A stretch of DNA of 64,000 nucleotides, taken from positions 1 through 64,000 of the forward strand of contig CAWKCY010000003.1 in assembly GCA_963848195.1 (NCBI GenBank). Direction: 5' to 3'. This DNA comes from CAVQBP01 sp963848195. Its GTDB lineage: Bacteria > Bacteroidota > Ignavibacteria > Ignavibacteriales > Ignavibacteriaceae. The notes below the pieces were generated by a model. It was not told the DNA's origin. It was given only the letters and a program-made list of their open reading frames with translations, and did no database searches. Position numbers and translations under genes: made by a program. Positions 24,256 to 33,579 of this stretch are shown here, in pieces; the first letter of the stretch is position 1, and each line of letters starts with the position of its first letter.

Positions 24256-25290
24256 ATGGTAATAATGATGAAACTCAATGCTCCCAAAGAAGACATTGAG
24301 CAGGTAATAAATAAAATCCTTTCCAGGGGATGCAAGCATCACGAAATATGGGGTTCGGAAAAGCTCGCTATCGGTGTAACAGGTCAAACAACTGCATTAA
24401 CCGAAGAGGAATTTTTAATTATGAACTCCGTCGAAGAAGTATATAGGGTATCCAAACCCTATAAGCTGGTAAGCAGGGAAGTGAAATCGGAAGATACTGT
24501 AATAAATCTTGGTGGAAAATTAATTGGAGGGGAAGAGTTAACAATAATTGCCGGTCCATGCTCTATTGAAAGCAGGGATCAGATATTTGATGTTGCCGGT
24601 CAATTAAAAGAAATGGGGATTAAGTTTTTAAGGGCAGGTGCCTATAAGCCGAGAACCAGTCCCTATGCTTTCCAGGGATTAAAAGAGGAAGGGCTGGAAT
24701 ACCTAGCTGAAGTAAAAAAAGAATTAGGAATGATGATAGTAACGGAGGCAAAAGACACAAATACTCTCCGGCAGGTGGCTGCTGTTGCAGATATAATACA
24801 AATAGGCGCGCGTAATATGCAGAACTTCTCTCTATTGGAAGAAGTAGGTGAATTGTCAAATGTAGTATTATTAAAAAGAGGATTGGCTGCAACTATTGAA
24901 GATTTATTAATGAGTGCCGAATATATTCTATCCAGGGGAAATTATAATGTAATCCTATGTGAAAGAGGAATCAGGACATTCGAAACTCAAACAAGAAATA
25001 CTCTGGATTTAAATGCAATTCCTGTTATTAAGAAACATTCTCATTTACCCATAATTGTTGATCCTTCGCATGGTATAGGTATGTGGGATAAGGTTATTCC
25101 TATGGGAATGGCTGCAATTGCATGTGGTGCTGATGGTTTAATGATTGAAGTGCATCCTCACCCTGAAGAAGCATTATCCGATGGATTCCAGTCACTAAAG
25201 CCAAATACTTTTAAGCAGCTTCTCGAGAAAATAGAACAGCTTGCTCCAGTAGTAAATAAGAAAGTAAATCTATATGCAGAACTTACTTGA
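24256..25290 (+). CDS. aroF: 3-Deoxy-7-phosphoheptulonate synthase (type I-beta)
   Basis: A 344-residue DAHP synthase, first step of the shikimate pathway. The N-terminal ferredoxin-like domain (about 1-75; VIMMKLNAPKEDIEQV) is the regulatory module of Thermotoga-like enzymes. The barrel has IIAGPCSIES, RAGAYKPRTSPYAFQG, IQIGARNMQNF, LKRGLAATIEDLL, CERGIRTFET and DPSHGIGMWD. AGGAGA precedes the ATG. Its place between trpF and trpB links supply of chorismate to Trp synthesis. It overlaps trpB by 17 bp. Confidence 0.95.
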   Translation: MVIMMKLNAPKEDIEQVINKILSRGCKHHEIWGSEKLAIGVTGQTTALTEEEFLIMNSVEEVYRVSKPYKLVSREVKSEDTVINLGGKLIGGEELTIIAGPCSIESRDQIFDVAGQLKEMGIKFLRAGAYKPRTSPYAFQGLKEEGLEYLAEVKKELGMMIVTEAKDTNTLRQVAAVADIIQIGARNMQNFSLLEEVGELSNVVLLKRGLAATIEDLLMSAEYILSRGNYNVILCERGIRTFETQTRNTLDLNAIPVIKKHSHLPIIVDPSHGIGMWDKVIPMGMAAIACGADGLMIEVHPHPEEALSDGFQSLKPNTFKQLLEKIEQLAPVVNKKVNLYAELT

Positions 25291-26473
25291 ATATAGTCAG
25301 CCTGATGTAAACGGAAGATTCGGTAAGTATGGAGGAAAATACGTACCCGAAACACTGATAACTCCTTTAAAGGAACTCGAAGAAACTTACAGACAATTAA
25401 AAAATGACCCTTCGTTTATTAGCGAATTAAATAAGTTGCAGAGTGATTATAACGGAAGGCCAACCCCATTAACATTTGCATCTAATCTGACTGAATTTTT
25501 CGGCAAAGCGAAAATTTATCTTAAGCGGGAGGATTTATGCCATACCGGTGCTCATAAAATTAATAATACTTTGGGTCAAATCTTGCTCGCCAAAAAACTC
25601 GGTAAAAAGAGGATCATTGCTGAAACAGGAGCAGGGCAGCATGGAGTAGCCACCGCTACGGTATGTGCAAAATTCGGATTGGAATGCATTGTCTATATGG
25701 GTGAAGTTGATATGGAAAGACAAAGCCCCAATGTATTTAGGATGAAGCTTCTGGGTGCTCAGGTTATTCCGGTCAAATCAGGAAGCAGAACATTAAAAGA
25801 TGCAACTAATGAGGCAATACGCGATTGGGTTACAAATGTTAAGAATACTCATTATATAATTGGTTCTGTAGTAGGCCCTCATCCGTATCCCATGCTCGTA
25901 AGAGATTTTCAATCTGTTATTGGTAAAGAAGCAAAGGAGCAGATTTTATCTGCAGAAGGAAAGCTGCCGGAATATATAGTAGCTTGCGTTGGAGGCGGAA
26001 GTAATTCCATAGGAATCTTTTATCCGTTTATTAATGATAATGTAAAGTTAATAGGTGTTGAAGCTGCTGGTTTCGGAATTGATACAAATAAACACTGCGC
26101 AACTTTAACTTTAGGGAGAGAAGGAATATTCCAGGGGATGAGGACTTATCTGCTTCAGGATGAAGAAGGGCAAATATCAGAAGTACACTCTATATCTGCA
26201 GGTCTTGATTATCCCGGTGTTGGTCCTGAACACAGCTTCTTAAAAGACCAGGTACTGGCTGAATATCATTCAATTACAGATGATGAAGCAATTGAAGCAA
26301 CAAAGTTCTTATCGAGAAAAGAAGGGATTATTCCTGCACTTGAATCAGCACATGCATTTGCCTACTTGAATTATTTAATGCCGGGTACAGAAAAAGATGA
26401 AATAGTTATAGTAAACCTGAGCGGGAGAGGCGATAAGGACTTAAATACCATTATAAAACATTTAGGGGAATAA
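25274..26473 (+). CDS. trpB: Tryptophan synthase beta chain
   Basis: A 399-residue PLP enzyme condensing indole with serine. PLP Lys is in HTGAHKINNTLGQ, the catalytic Glu region is ETGAGQHGVATAT, and the phosphate-binding loop is CVGGGSNSIG. EGIIPALESAHA and NLSGRGDKD follow. N-terminal GRFGKYGGKYVPETL identifies the TrpB1 form that pairs with TrpA. The gap to trpA is 5 bp. Confidence 0.97.
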   Translation: MQNLLEYSQPDVNGRFGKYGGKYVPETLITPLKELEETYRQLKNDPSFISELNKLQSDYNGRPTPLTFASNLTEFFGKAKIYLKREDLCHTGAHKINNTLGQILLAKKLGKKRIIAETGAGQHGVATATVCAKFGLECIVYMGEVDMERQSPNVFRMKLLGAQVIPVKSGSRTLKDATNEAIRDWVTNVKNTHYIIGSVVGPHPYPMLVRDFQSVIGKEAKEQILSAEGKLPEYIVACVGGGSNSIGIFYPFINDNVKLIGVEAAGFGIDTNKHCATLTLGREGIFQGMRTYLLQDEEGQISEVHSISAGLDYPGVGPEHSFLKDQVLAEYHSITDDEAIEATKFLSRKEGIIPALESAHAFAYLNYLMPGTEKDEIVIVNLSGRGDKDLNTIIKHLGE

Positions 26474-26478
26474 TTCCA

Positions 26479-27264
26479 ATGGATAAAATATCGGAATATA
26501 TTTCAAATAAAAATAAAGAAGGAGAGAAGGTCCTCTCAATTTTTTTAACAAGCGGATTTCCCGACAAAGACAGCTTTTCTGATTTAGCAGTTGATGTTCT
26601 AAATTCCGGTGCAGACATGCTTGAAATAGGTTTCCCGTTTAGCGATCCTTTAGCTGACGGTCCTACAATTCAGTACTCTTCCCAAAAGGCACTTGAGAAT
26701 GGAATCAATATAAAAACGACTATTGATTATGTCAAAAATATTAGAAAGTTATCGGACAAACCCATAATTTTAATGGGATATGCAAATCCTATACTTGCTT
26801 ATGGAATCCAAAGATTTGCTGAAGAAGCAAAATATGCCGGAGTAAACGGCATTATAGTTCCTGATATCCCTCTCGATGAATATGATAATTTTTTTGACGG
26901 GGCATTTGATGGTCTGGAAAAAATTCTTTTGACTACTCCAACTACAACCGAAGACAGAATTAAAAAAATAGATGAACGAAGTGAAGGCTTTGTATATTAT
27001 GTAAGTATGACAGGTACGACCGGAAAACATATTAATAACAGTGATGAAATTATGAATCCCCTAAAAAAAACTTATTCTTTAATGAAAAAGAATAAAATGT
27101 TAATCGGTTTTGGAATTTCAAGCCCTGAAGATGTTAAAAATTTAACTGCATATTGCGAAGGAGTAATAGTAGGCAGCGCTGTTATAAAATCATTGATGCA
27201 CCAAAACAAAGAATCTGCTTTGCAGCTAGTAAAAAACCTTAAAGATGCATTGAATGGTTCTTGA
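26479..27264 (+). CDS. trpA: Tryptophan synthase alpha chain
   Basis: A 261-residue TIM barrel that cleaves indole-3-glycerol phosphate. Catalytic Glu and Asp are in MLEIGFPFSDPLADGPTIQ; GVNGIIVPDIPLDEYD, YYVSMTGTTG and GFGISSPEDVKN are conserved. Last gene of the unit; a MITE-like element with an internal palindrome follows and may act as the transcription end. Confidence 0.97.
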   Translation: MDKISEYISNKNKEGEKVLSIFLTSGFPDKDSFSDLAVDVLNSGADMLEIGFPFSDPLADGPTIQYSSQKALENGINIKTTIDYVKNIRKLSDKPIILMGYANPILAYGIQRFAEEAKYAGVNGIIVPDIPLDEYDNFFDGAFDGLEKILLTTPTTTEDRIKKIDERSEGFVYYVSMTGTTGKHINNSDEIMNPLKKTYSLMKKNKMLIGFGISSPEDVKNLTAYCEGVIVGSAVIKSLMHQNKESALQLVKNLKDALNGS

Positions 27265-27277
27265 AGAATCTTAATAT

Positions 27278-27420
27278 GTGAAGTTGCGCAGACCTAAAGA
27301 TGACATCTTTAAAATGTAAAATCATTTTAAATATTTATTAAAATCTAAGTTTAGATTATCTTTATTTTGAAAAAAGTAAAGATGTCATCTTTCATATACT
27401 GATTTTTGCGTAACTTGAGT
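27278..27420. repeat. MITE-like element with palindromic core (copy 2 of AAAGATGACATCTTT)
   Basis: The ends GTGAAGTTGCGCA (27278-27290) and TTGCGTAACTTGAGT (27406-27420) are imperfect inverted repeats of the GCGTAACTTCAGT type. Inside are AAAGATGACATCTTT (27296-27310) and its inverted copy (27378-27392). The outer ends link it to the element at 36756 and to the transposase remnant at 40579. Confidence 0.65.
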
Positions 27421-27509
27421 TAATATATTTATTTAGAGCATTATTGTTATTATAGATTATCTACAATAATATCACAACTTCCGTGTTCAAAAATATATCC
27501 TGCAAAAAA

Positions 27510-27968
27510 TTAAGATTTAATTTGGCATATCATCTCAACTTCAACTGCTGCATTTAAAGGAAGTTCATTTACTCCAACTGCACTTCTAACATGCTTTCCT
27601 TTTTCACCGAAAATTTTGATTAATAATTCCGAAGCTCCGTTCGCTACCTTAGGCTGATCTGTAAAATCTTCAGAACTATTTACAAATACCGTAAGTTTAA
27701 TAATCCTTTCAATTTTATCAAGATTCCCTGTAACTCCTTTTATTGCTGCAAGACAATTTAATATGCACGTTTCAGCAGCCCGCTGCCCTTCCATCAAAGT
27801 TACTTCCTTACCTATTTTCCCTTTAAACAATAATTCTCCTGCAATTGAAGGGATTTGTCCGGCGGTGAAGACCATATTATTAACTTCTAGAGCCGGTATA
27901 TAGGCTGCAACCGGTTTAGGAGCTCCCGGTAGATTAAATCCCAGTTCTTTAATTTTTTCCTCTATCAT
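27510..27968 (-). CDS. ridA: RidA/YjgF-family protein
   Basis: A 152-residue RidA-like protein; canonical members deaminate reactive enamines and imines. VFTAGQIPS, NCLAAIKGVTGNLDKIERIIKLTVFVNS, PKVANGASELLIKIFGEKGKHVRSAVGVNELPLNAAVEVEMICQI. The long GKHVRSAVGV form belongs to the larger YjgF subgroup, so the classical deaminase activity is likely but not proven. GGAG lies before the ATG. Single gene. Confidence 0.9.
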   Translation of the reverse strand: MIEEKIKELGFNLPGAPKPVAAYIPALEVNNMVFTAGQIPSIAGELLFKGKIGKEVTLMEGQRAAETCILNCLAAIKGVTGNLDKIERIIKLTVFVNSSEDFTDQPKVANGASELLIKIFGEKGKHVRSAVGVNELPLNAAVEVEMICQIKS

Positions 27969-28065
27969 TTTATCTCCTTTCTTGCAAAAATTGTTTTGAT
28001 TATCTTTGCTTTTTCTTAAAAGGTATTATTTCTGTTAGGCTATTTAAAAATAAAGGATAAAAAAG

Positions 28066-28848
28066 ATGATTGAAAGTAAGTTTATAGAATTAGTTGATAT
28101 TATTAGAAAGTTGAGAGTAGAGTGTCCATGGGATAGAGAACAGACAAATGATTCAATTAAAGCTGCAACAATTGAAGAAGCGTATGAAGTTGTTGAGTCA
28201 ATCGATAATAAAGATTATGAAGAACTTAAAAAAGAATTAGGTGATCTTCTCCTTCATGTAATTTTTCATACTGTTATAGCGGAAGAGGAAAATAATTTTA
28301 ATCTAGAAGAAGTTATCGATGCAATAAAAGAAAAGTTAATAAGACGTCATCCGCATGTTTTCGGAGATGTTGTAGTAGATAATGCCGATCATGTAAAAAG
28401 AAACTGGGAATCAATTAAATTAAAAGAGGGGAGAGAATCACTTCTTGACGGAGTGCCTGAAATTATGCCCGCACTACAGAGAGCCTCTCGATTACAGGAG
28501 AAAGCTTCAAAGGTTGGTTTCGACTGGGATAACAAAGAAGATATCTGGAATAAAGTAATTGAAGAAATTGAGGAGATGCAGGAGGAGGTCAAAAGTCAAA
28601 AGCCAAAAGTCAAAAATGAAGTAAATGAAGAGCTGGAAAATGAAATTGGGGATGTATTTTTTGCTTTAGTGAATTATTCAAGATTTTTAAAAATAAATCC
28701 TGAAAATGCTTTAAGAAAAACTAACAGCAAATTCATTAAAAGGTTTAATTACATCGAGAAAAGATTAAAAGAGAATGGCAAGAAAATTAATGAATCAAAC
28801 CTTGAGGAAATGGACGGTTATTGGAATGAAAGCAAGAAAGTTTTGTAA
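28066..28848 (+). CDS. mazG: MazG nucleoside triphosphate pyrophosphohydrolase
   Basis: A 260-residue tandem MazG protein hydrolysing (d)NTPs to NMP and PPi. First domain: CPWDREQT, EEAYEVVESID, ELGDLLLHVIFH (EExxE and ExxD metal ligands). Linker: HPHVFGD. Second domain: GFDWDN, EEIEEMQEEV, ELENEIGDVFFALVNYSRF. Between the two halves of the second motif an insertion KSQKPKVKN is encoded by a repetitive AAGTCAAAAGCCAAAAGTC tract that is otherwise intergenic in this genome. Confidence 0.94.
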   Translation: MIESKFIELVDIIRKLRVECPWDREQTNDSIKAATIEEAYEVVESIDNKDYEELKKELGDLLLHVIFHTVIAEEENNFNLEEVIDAIKEKLIRRHPHVFGDVVVDNADHVKRNWESIKLKEGRESLLDGVPEIMPALQRASRLQEKASKVGFDWDNKEDIWNKVIEEIEEMQEEVKSQKPKVKNEVNEELENEIGDVFFALVNYSRFLKINPENALRKTNSKFIKRFNYIEKRLKENGKKINESNLEEMDGYWNESKKVL

Positions 28849-28852
28849 AAAT

Positions 28853-29812
28853 TTATAAAGGTGAATTTCTAAATTTTTCATAGGCATCAATTATATCTTT
28901 TACAAGCCTGTGCCTTACTACATCTGTTTTATCGAAAAATACAAAGCCGACTCCGTTAATACTTTGAAGTATCTCTTTTGCCTGCACCAATCCGCTTACA
29001 TTTTTAGTGGGAAGGTCAATCTGGGTTATATCTCCTGTTATTATAGCCTTTGAGTTTGCCCCCAGCCTTGTTAAGAACATTTTCATCTGCAAATCCGTAG
29101 CATTTTGAGCTTCATCCAGAATAACGAAAGAATTGTTCAAAGTTCTCCCCCTCATATAGGCAAGAGGAACAATTTCAATTATTCTCTTTTCAATATAACC
29201 TTTCAATTTGTCAGAAGGTATCATATCATCAAGGGAATCATATAAAGGACGCAGATAAGGATCTATTTTTTCTCTGAAATCACCTGGTAAAAACCCGAGA
29301 CTTTCTCCGGCTTCAACTGCAGGGCGGGCTAATACAATTTTATTAACCACACCTTTGTTCAATGCCGATACGGCTAGAGCCACAGCAAGGTATGTTTTAC
29401 CGGTACCTGCAGGGCCTATAGCAAAACAGATGTCATTTTTTTTGGCAGTTTCAAGATATCTATTCTGTCCGGGAGTCCTTGCTTTAATTACATCATTTTT
29501 TGTATATAAAACAATTGCATCATAATCTTTGTCATTAATTATTTCTTTTCCCTGAATTGCTAAATCTAAAATAGTTTCCACATCTGATGATCTTAGGGTG
29601 CCGTTCGTATTAAGAACGTAAACCATTTCTTTAATAACTTTTTCAACTGTATCTATTTCTTCCAGGACACCTTTGAGGATTACATTCTGCCCTCTGACAG
29701 TTATAGAAGTATTAAACCTGTCTTCAACCAGTTTAATATTATTATCATTCATACCAAGCAAACTCATCATATCTACATTTTCAAGTGACATACGTTTTTC
29801 AATAGCCGTCAT
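28853..29812 (-). CDS. PhoH-like ATPase
   Basis: A 319-residue PhoH-family protein. Walker A is GPAGTGKTYLAVALAVSAL and Walker B is NSFVILDEAQNAT. GESLGFLPGDFREKIDPYLRPLYDSL and LTRLGANSKAIITGDITQIDLP are family blocks. N-terminal KH-like portion (about 20-95). PhoH-like ATPases are thought to act in RNA metabolism; precise role unknown. It converges with mazG (4-bp gap). Confidence 0.93.
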   Translation of the reverse strand: MTAIEKRMSLENVDMMSLLGMNDNNIKLVEDRFNTSITVRGQNVILKGVLEEIDTVEKVIKEMVYVLNTNGTLRSSDVETILDLAIQGKEIINDKDYDAIVLYTKNDVIKARTPGQNRYLETAKKNDICFAIGPAGTGKTYLAVALAVSALNKGVVNKIVLARPAVEAGESLGFLPGDFREKIDPYLRPLYDSLDDMIPSDKLKGYIEKRIIEIVPLAYMRGRTLNNSFVILDEAQNATDLQMKMFLTRLGANSKAIITGDITQIDLPTKNVSGLVQAKEILQSINGVGFVFFDKTDVVRHRLVKDIIDAYEKFRNSPL

Positions 29813-29830
29813 ATTTCTCCAATTTAAATG

Positions 29831-29872
29831 AAAAAACCCTCATTCCGTAACTACGGAACAAGGGTTTTTTTT
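29831..29872. terminator. Bidirectional terminator-like hairpin
   Basis: AAAAAACCCT (29831-29840) pairs with AGGGTTTTTT, with an inner TTCCGT/ACGGAA stem (29843-29858). A-runs on one side and T-runs on the other allow termination in both directions. It lies between the LysM gene and phoH, both minus strand, so it mainly ends LysM transcription. Confidence 0.75.
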
Positions 29873-29905
29873 AATCTACTTAAAACTGAACATTAAAACA
29901 AATAA

Positions 29906-30586
29906 TTATTGAACAGGCGCAGGTTTATAGCTTGTTCTTAATTTATCATATTTAGCTTTTTCTTCTTCAGTTAACTGAGGAATAGTAAACTGCTGTTTTG
30001 GATAAATCAAATCTGGATTTTTTATTTTATCCCGATTAGCTTTATAGATATTCGGCCAAGCAAATCCATTTGCATAGACATTAGGTTTTTTAGCAATATT
30101 CCAGAGGCAATCACCTCTAACTACTTCATAGTTGATTGATGTAGGGGCTTCTACCCATGCATCCAATTCATTTTGCATCTGGCTATGTACCTGATCAAAG
30201 AATTCGGGAAGAGCGCTGATTTTATTCATTTTAAGTGCGTCCAGGTCTTTTTGTCTGTCTGCTTTCGGCCCTTCTTTTCTCTGAATTTTACCATTTAATT
30301 CTGCTACAGCTTTTCTAAAATTATCTACGTCTGCTTTAGTTGCACCAACCATTGAATAGAGTTCGTTCATGCAATCTTCGTAGCTTTTAATATTGGTAGA
30401 TTTAAGATTGTTAATATCGGATTTTAATGTAGAATCTTCTTTTTGAAGACTAGCTTTTTCAGCTTGAAGACGTGCCATTTCGGCTTGCCATTCGTCTGAG
30501 GTCATTTCTTCTTCCTGAGCAAACAGATTAACAGCAAAAACAAGAAGGAGAGAGAGAATAACAATTAAATATTTAGATAACTTCAT
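29906..30586 (-). CDS. Exported LysM-domain protein
   Basis: A 226-residue protein: signal peptide (MKLSKYLIVILSLLLVFAVNLFA-Q), a long coiled-coil region (about 28-85, Gln/Lys/Glu-rich), then a C-terminal LysM domain (about 150-205: YEVVRGDCLWNIAKKPNVYANGFAWPNIYKANRDKIKNPDLIYPKQQFTIP). LysM binds peptidoglycan, so this probably tethers to the wall. GGAGG precedes the ATG. It lies next to a small coiled-coil lipoprotein, same strand. Confidence 0.9.
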   Translation of the reverse strand: MKLSKYLIVILSLLLVFAVNLFAQEEEMTSDEWQAEMARLQAEKASLQKEDSTLKSDINNLKSTNIKSYEDCMNELYSMVGATKADVDNFRKAVAELNGKIQRKEGPKADRQKDLDALKMNKISALPEFFDQVHSQMQNELDAWVEAPTSINYEVVRGDCLWNIAKKPNVYANGFAWPNIYKANRDKIKNPDLIYPKQQFTIPQLTEEEKAKYDKLRTSYKPAPVQ

Positions 30587-30626
30587 AAAATTTCCTCCAA
30601 TTTCTATTATTAAAATTCTTTATAAG

Positions 30627-30902
30627 CTATTTAGGTAATTTATCTAAATTCGCTTTTGTTTCTTCTTTATCTTTTGCACAGTCCTGAAGTTTTGCATTTT
30701 TAGCTGCAATATCTTTCTCCAGGTTTGATCTCTCTTCTTTCAAGGAATCTGCTTCAGTCTGCAGAGATTTGACTTCGCTTCGTAGATCATTTAGCTGAGC
30801 CATCTCTGTATCGCTTACCCCGCCGCAACCGCTCATTATAAATGCAGTTATTGCAAATGCACCAATAGCGATTGTGCTTCTAACATATTTTGATATATTC
30901 AT
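30627..30902 (-). CDS. Small coiled-coil lipoprotein
   Basis: A 91-residue protein with a lipobox (FIMSGCGG, Cys about 26) and a heptad-like helix to the end (LNDLRSEVKSLQTEADSLKEERSNLEKDIAAKNAKLQ). It resembles Lpp-like envelope spacers in form only. It is 40 bp upstream of the LysM gene, so both envelope proteins may be co-expressed. GGAGGTTC lies before the ATG. Confidence 0.85.
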   Translation of the reverse strand: MNISKYVRSTIAIGAFAITAFIMSGCGGVSDTEMAQLNDLRSEVKSLQTEADSLKEERSNLEKDIAAKNAKLQDCAKDKEETKANLDKLPK

Positions 30903-31113
30903 ACTAGAACCTCCACTTAATGATTGATTTGTGTTATTAAATATAATAGAATAATACCACTCTTTCCATATGGATTATATTTCTAAATATTTTTTTAAAA
31001 AGAAGTTATGACAATAAGGTCACTAATAAGTGACCTTATATATAACAAATTCAAACAATATATTCAAGTTTAGTAATTATTATGTATTTTTAGTTTGCTT
31101 TAGATAACACGCA

Positions 31114-31794
31114 CTAAATTATTCTTTTATCCACAAAACTCGTAAAAGAATTACCTGCTATTATTAAATGATCAAATACCGGTATATCAAGAATTTTACC
31201 TGCCTCAACAATTTTTCTCGTAATTGAGATATCTTCATTACTTGGCTCAGGATTCCCGCTTGGATGATTGTGAATTAAAATCAGACTTGCGGAATTATTC
31301 TCAATTCCTGCTTTAAATATTTCTCTCGGGTGAACCACACTAGAATTTAGGTTCCCGATTGAAATAATTTCATATCTGATTATTTTGTTAGCTGAATTCA
31401 AGCAGACAAGTATGAATTTTTCTTTAACCTCATCTCTCAATAAAGGTATAAAAATATCAGCTACATCTTTGGGAGAAGTGATTTTCTTTTCCGAGAACCA
31501 TTTTGATTGTGATTCTATTCTACGGTTTATTTCAAATGCCGCGAGAAGAGTCGCAGCCTTGTCTTTCCCTATTCCATTGGTTTTGATTAAAGCCGTTAGA
31601 GAAAGAGACGCAAGTACAGCAAGATTTTTATTATTTGCTAACAGTTCCTGTGCAACTGATATTACTGATTTCCCTTTTGTTCCTGTTCTAAGGAGGATAG
31701 CAATAAGTTCCGCATCGGTTAAATTTTGAACACCCCTTAAAATTAGCTTTTCCCTCGGACGGTCATCTAAGGGTAAATCCTTTATCGTTAAAAT
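31114..31794 (-). CDS. radC: RadC-family JAB/MPN-domain protein with apparent ATT start
   Basis: The full-length RadC frame is 226 residues. It begins LTIKDLPLDDRPREKLI, has a helix-hairpin-helix (TNGIGKDKAATLLAAFEI) and the JAMM site HNHPSGNPEPSNEDI near the end. No ATG/GTG/TTG is available at the N-terminus: the first ATG-started frame (31440) would lose half the protein. GGAGG (31802-31806) sits 7 nt before ATT at 31792-31794, which is in frame and gives the normal family length. It lies directly after the LpoA-like gene. RadC's function is unsettled, and the name does not imply proven DNA repair. Confidence 0.82.
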   Translation of the reverse strand: MLTIKDLPLDDRPREKLILRGVQNLTDAELIAILLRTGTKGKSVISVAQELLANNKNLAVLASLSLTALIKTNGIGKDKAATLLAAFEINRRIESQSKWFSEKKITSPKDVADIFIPLLRDEVKEKFILVCLNSANKIIRYEIISIGNLNSSVVHPREIFKAGIENNSASLILIHNHPSGNPEPSNEDISITRKIVEAGKILDIPVFDHLIIAGNSFTSFVDKRII

Positions 31795-31809
31795 TTTAGC
31801 ACCTCCGGA

Positions 31810-33579
31810 TTAATTTGAAGCTTTAAATTTCTCTAGTAACTGAAATTTACCATCTTTATATCTTACGATATTCAAATATTCATTGATATGATCCTGATTA
31901 AATGAAATATTGTTATGAAAACCTGTAACTGAAATTCCTGATTCCATTTTTCTTTTTACGGCATCCCTACTGCCGGGACTGTTTTCTATCACGGTTAAAA
32001 GATATTCTGCCGTATCATAACCGTATAATACATTCCTATTTGGATCTATTCCGGTTTTATCAAAAAAGTTTCTGCTGAACCGGATAAAACTGCTGTCACT
32101 GTAATCAATAAAATAATCGGATGTAAAAGTTAATTGATCACTTAATACCGGAGCAGATTCATATCCTTTTGCATAAAACCAATCCTGGTTACCAAAAATC
32201 TGAATTTTTGCCGTATCCTGTTGAACTAATTGTGAAAATATTACCGGAACATCTATTTTATCTGCCAGAGGAATATATAAGCCTTGAAGAGTATCCTGAA
32301 AAGCAGCGATACGGGAAATAGGATCGTTTAAAGCAAAAGAGTTACTTTTGTACGCAGCACTTATCAAAATTTCTCCGCCGAGTCTCTGGAATTCATTAAT
32401 AAATGTAAGGGCAAGGAGTGGGGAATAACCATCAACTGAATTTAGTACGCCGATTCTCCTTTTATTTACCACGTTATAAATATAATCTGCCATTACTTTA
32501 CCTCTTAGTGAGAACGGAGGATTCGCCTGGAAAAAATTATCATTTTTTGAAGTTAACCCTGTATCTGTTGCAGTAGGTGAAATAATTGGTATATCGGTGT
32601 CCTTAAAATCGTCAATTGCTGTTCTGACTTCATCGCTGAAAATGGGTCCGATAATTCCTCTTAATGAAGGTACATTTTGGAATTCTATCTTTATACTGTC
32701 TATTTTACTTTTATCCATAGCAGTGTTTTTAATAACAATTCCGATTTTCTTCGACTCATGAAGTGAATTATATTCGGAAACAGCATATTTAATACCTTCT
32801 AAAATTTCCGAAGCAGCGGAAGATCCGCTTTGAGGTACCTTAGTCCCGTTTAAAGGAAGCATAACTCCTATTAGAGGGGAAGATATTGTGTTTTCCCGTT
32901 CTACAGTGAAACCGCCGTAATCAATTTTTTGTTTTAGCTGAGAAGCTTCTCCTTGTTCAACGGAATTTGGGTATTGTTGAATTAATTCTTCCAAATTTTT
33001 TCCGGCAGATGATAAATCACCTTCGGAGATATTGGCTTTTGCTAATGTAAGCAGCAAATATGGTTTTGCCTTATCAGAGGTTAAAGAATTCGAGATTTTT
33101 TTAATCTCGGATGATATCAAGTAATTCCCTGCAATCTTTTCACCGGTCGCTTTAGCATATTTTAAATAAAATTCAGAATTACTTGTTGTTATTAAATTTA
33201 TAAGTTCCTTAAATGTATTTAAATAGTCCTTTTCTTCGTAGTAAACCTTTGATAATGTAAGCCGTGCTTCATCAGCATAATTACTTTCCGGGTATAAGTC
33301 TAAAAATTTTAATAAAGTTGAATCTGCCTCACTAAAATTATTAAGCCTTAACATGCACTTACCCTTGAATAATAGTGCAATAGATTTTTGAGTATTAAAA
33401 TTAGGAGTATTTATTATTTCATTAAAGATTTTTAATGCACCATTGTAATCCGCAGCATTGAATAAATGAATTCCCTGATTGAATTTATTATCTATGTTTT
33501 CATTGTTTTGAGCAAATACAAGATAAACATTTGATATGACTAAAAATAGAATAATTAATAAAGGAAATCTTTTATCCAT
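31810..33579 (-). CDS. LpoA-like exported protein: TPR plus periplasmic-binding fold
   Basis: A 589-residue protein with a signal peptide (PLLIILFLVISNVYLVFA-Q). An N-terminal helical TPR region (about 28-215; ALKIFNEIINTPNFNTQKSIALLFKG, YADEARLTLSKVYYEE) precedes a type I periplasmic-binding domain (about 228-575: IGVMLPLNGTKVPQSGSSAASEILEGIKYAV; IPIISPTATDTGLTS). This two-part design is that of LppC/LpoA penicillin-binding-protein activators and related ABC-substrate proteins; which one is not decidable. It overlaps the TPR gene by 8 bp. Confidence 0.85.
   Translation of the reverse strand: MDKRFPLLIILFLVISNVYLVFAQNNENIDNKFNQGIHLFNAADYNGALKIFNEIINTPNFNTQKSIALLFKGKCMLRLNNFSEADSTLLKFLDLYPESNYADEARLTLSKVYYEEKDYLNTFKELINLITTSNSEFYLKYAKATGEKIAGNYLISSEIKKISNSLTSDKAKPYLLLTLAKANISEGDLSSAGKNLEELIQQYPNSVEQGEASQLKQKIDYGGFTVERENTISSPLIGVMLPLNGTKVPQSGSSAASEILEGIKYAVSEYNSLHESKKIGIVIKNTAMDKSKIDSIKIEFQNVPSLRGIIGPIFSDEVRTAIDDFKDTDIPIISPTATDTGLTSKNDNFFQANPPFSLRGKVMADYIYNVVNKRRIGVLNSVDGYSPLLALTFINEFQRLGGEILISAAYKSNSFALNDPISRIAAFQDTLQGLYIPLADKIDVPVIFSQLVQQDTAKIQIFGNQDWFYAKGYESAPVLSDQLTFTSDYFIDYSDSSFIRFSRNFFDKTGIDPNRNVLYGYDTAEYLLTVIENSPGSRDAVKRKMESGISVTGFHNNISFNQDHINEYLNIVRYKDGKFQLLEKFKASN

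Noticed and set aside
24620..24892. Antisense ORF within aroF
   Set aside because: Shadow of a well-supported gene; Leu/Pro-rich composition typical of antisense frames.
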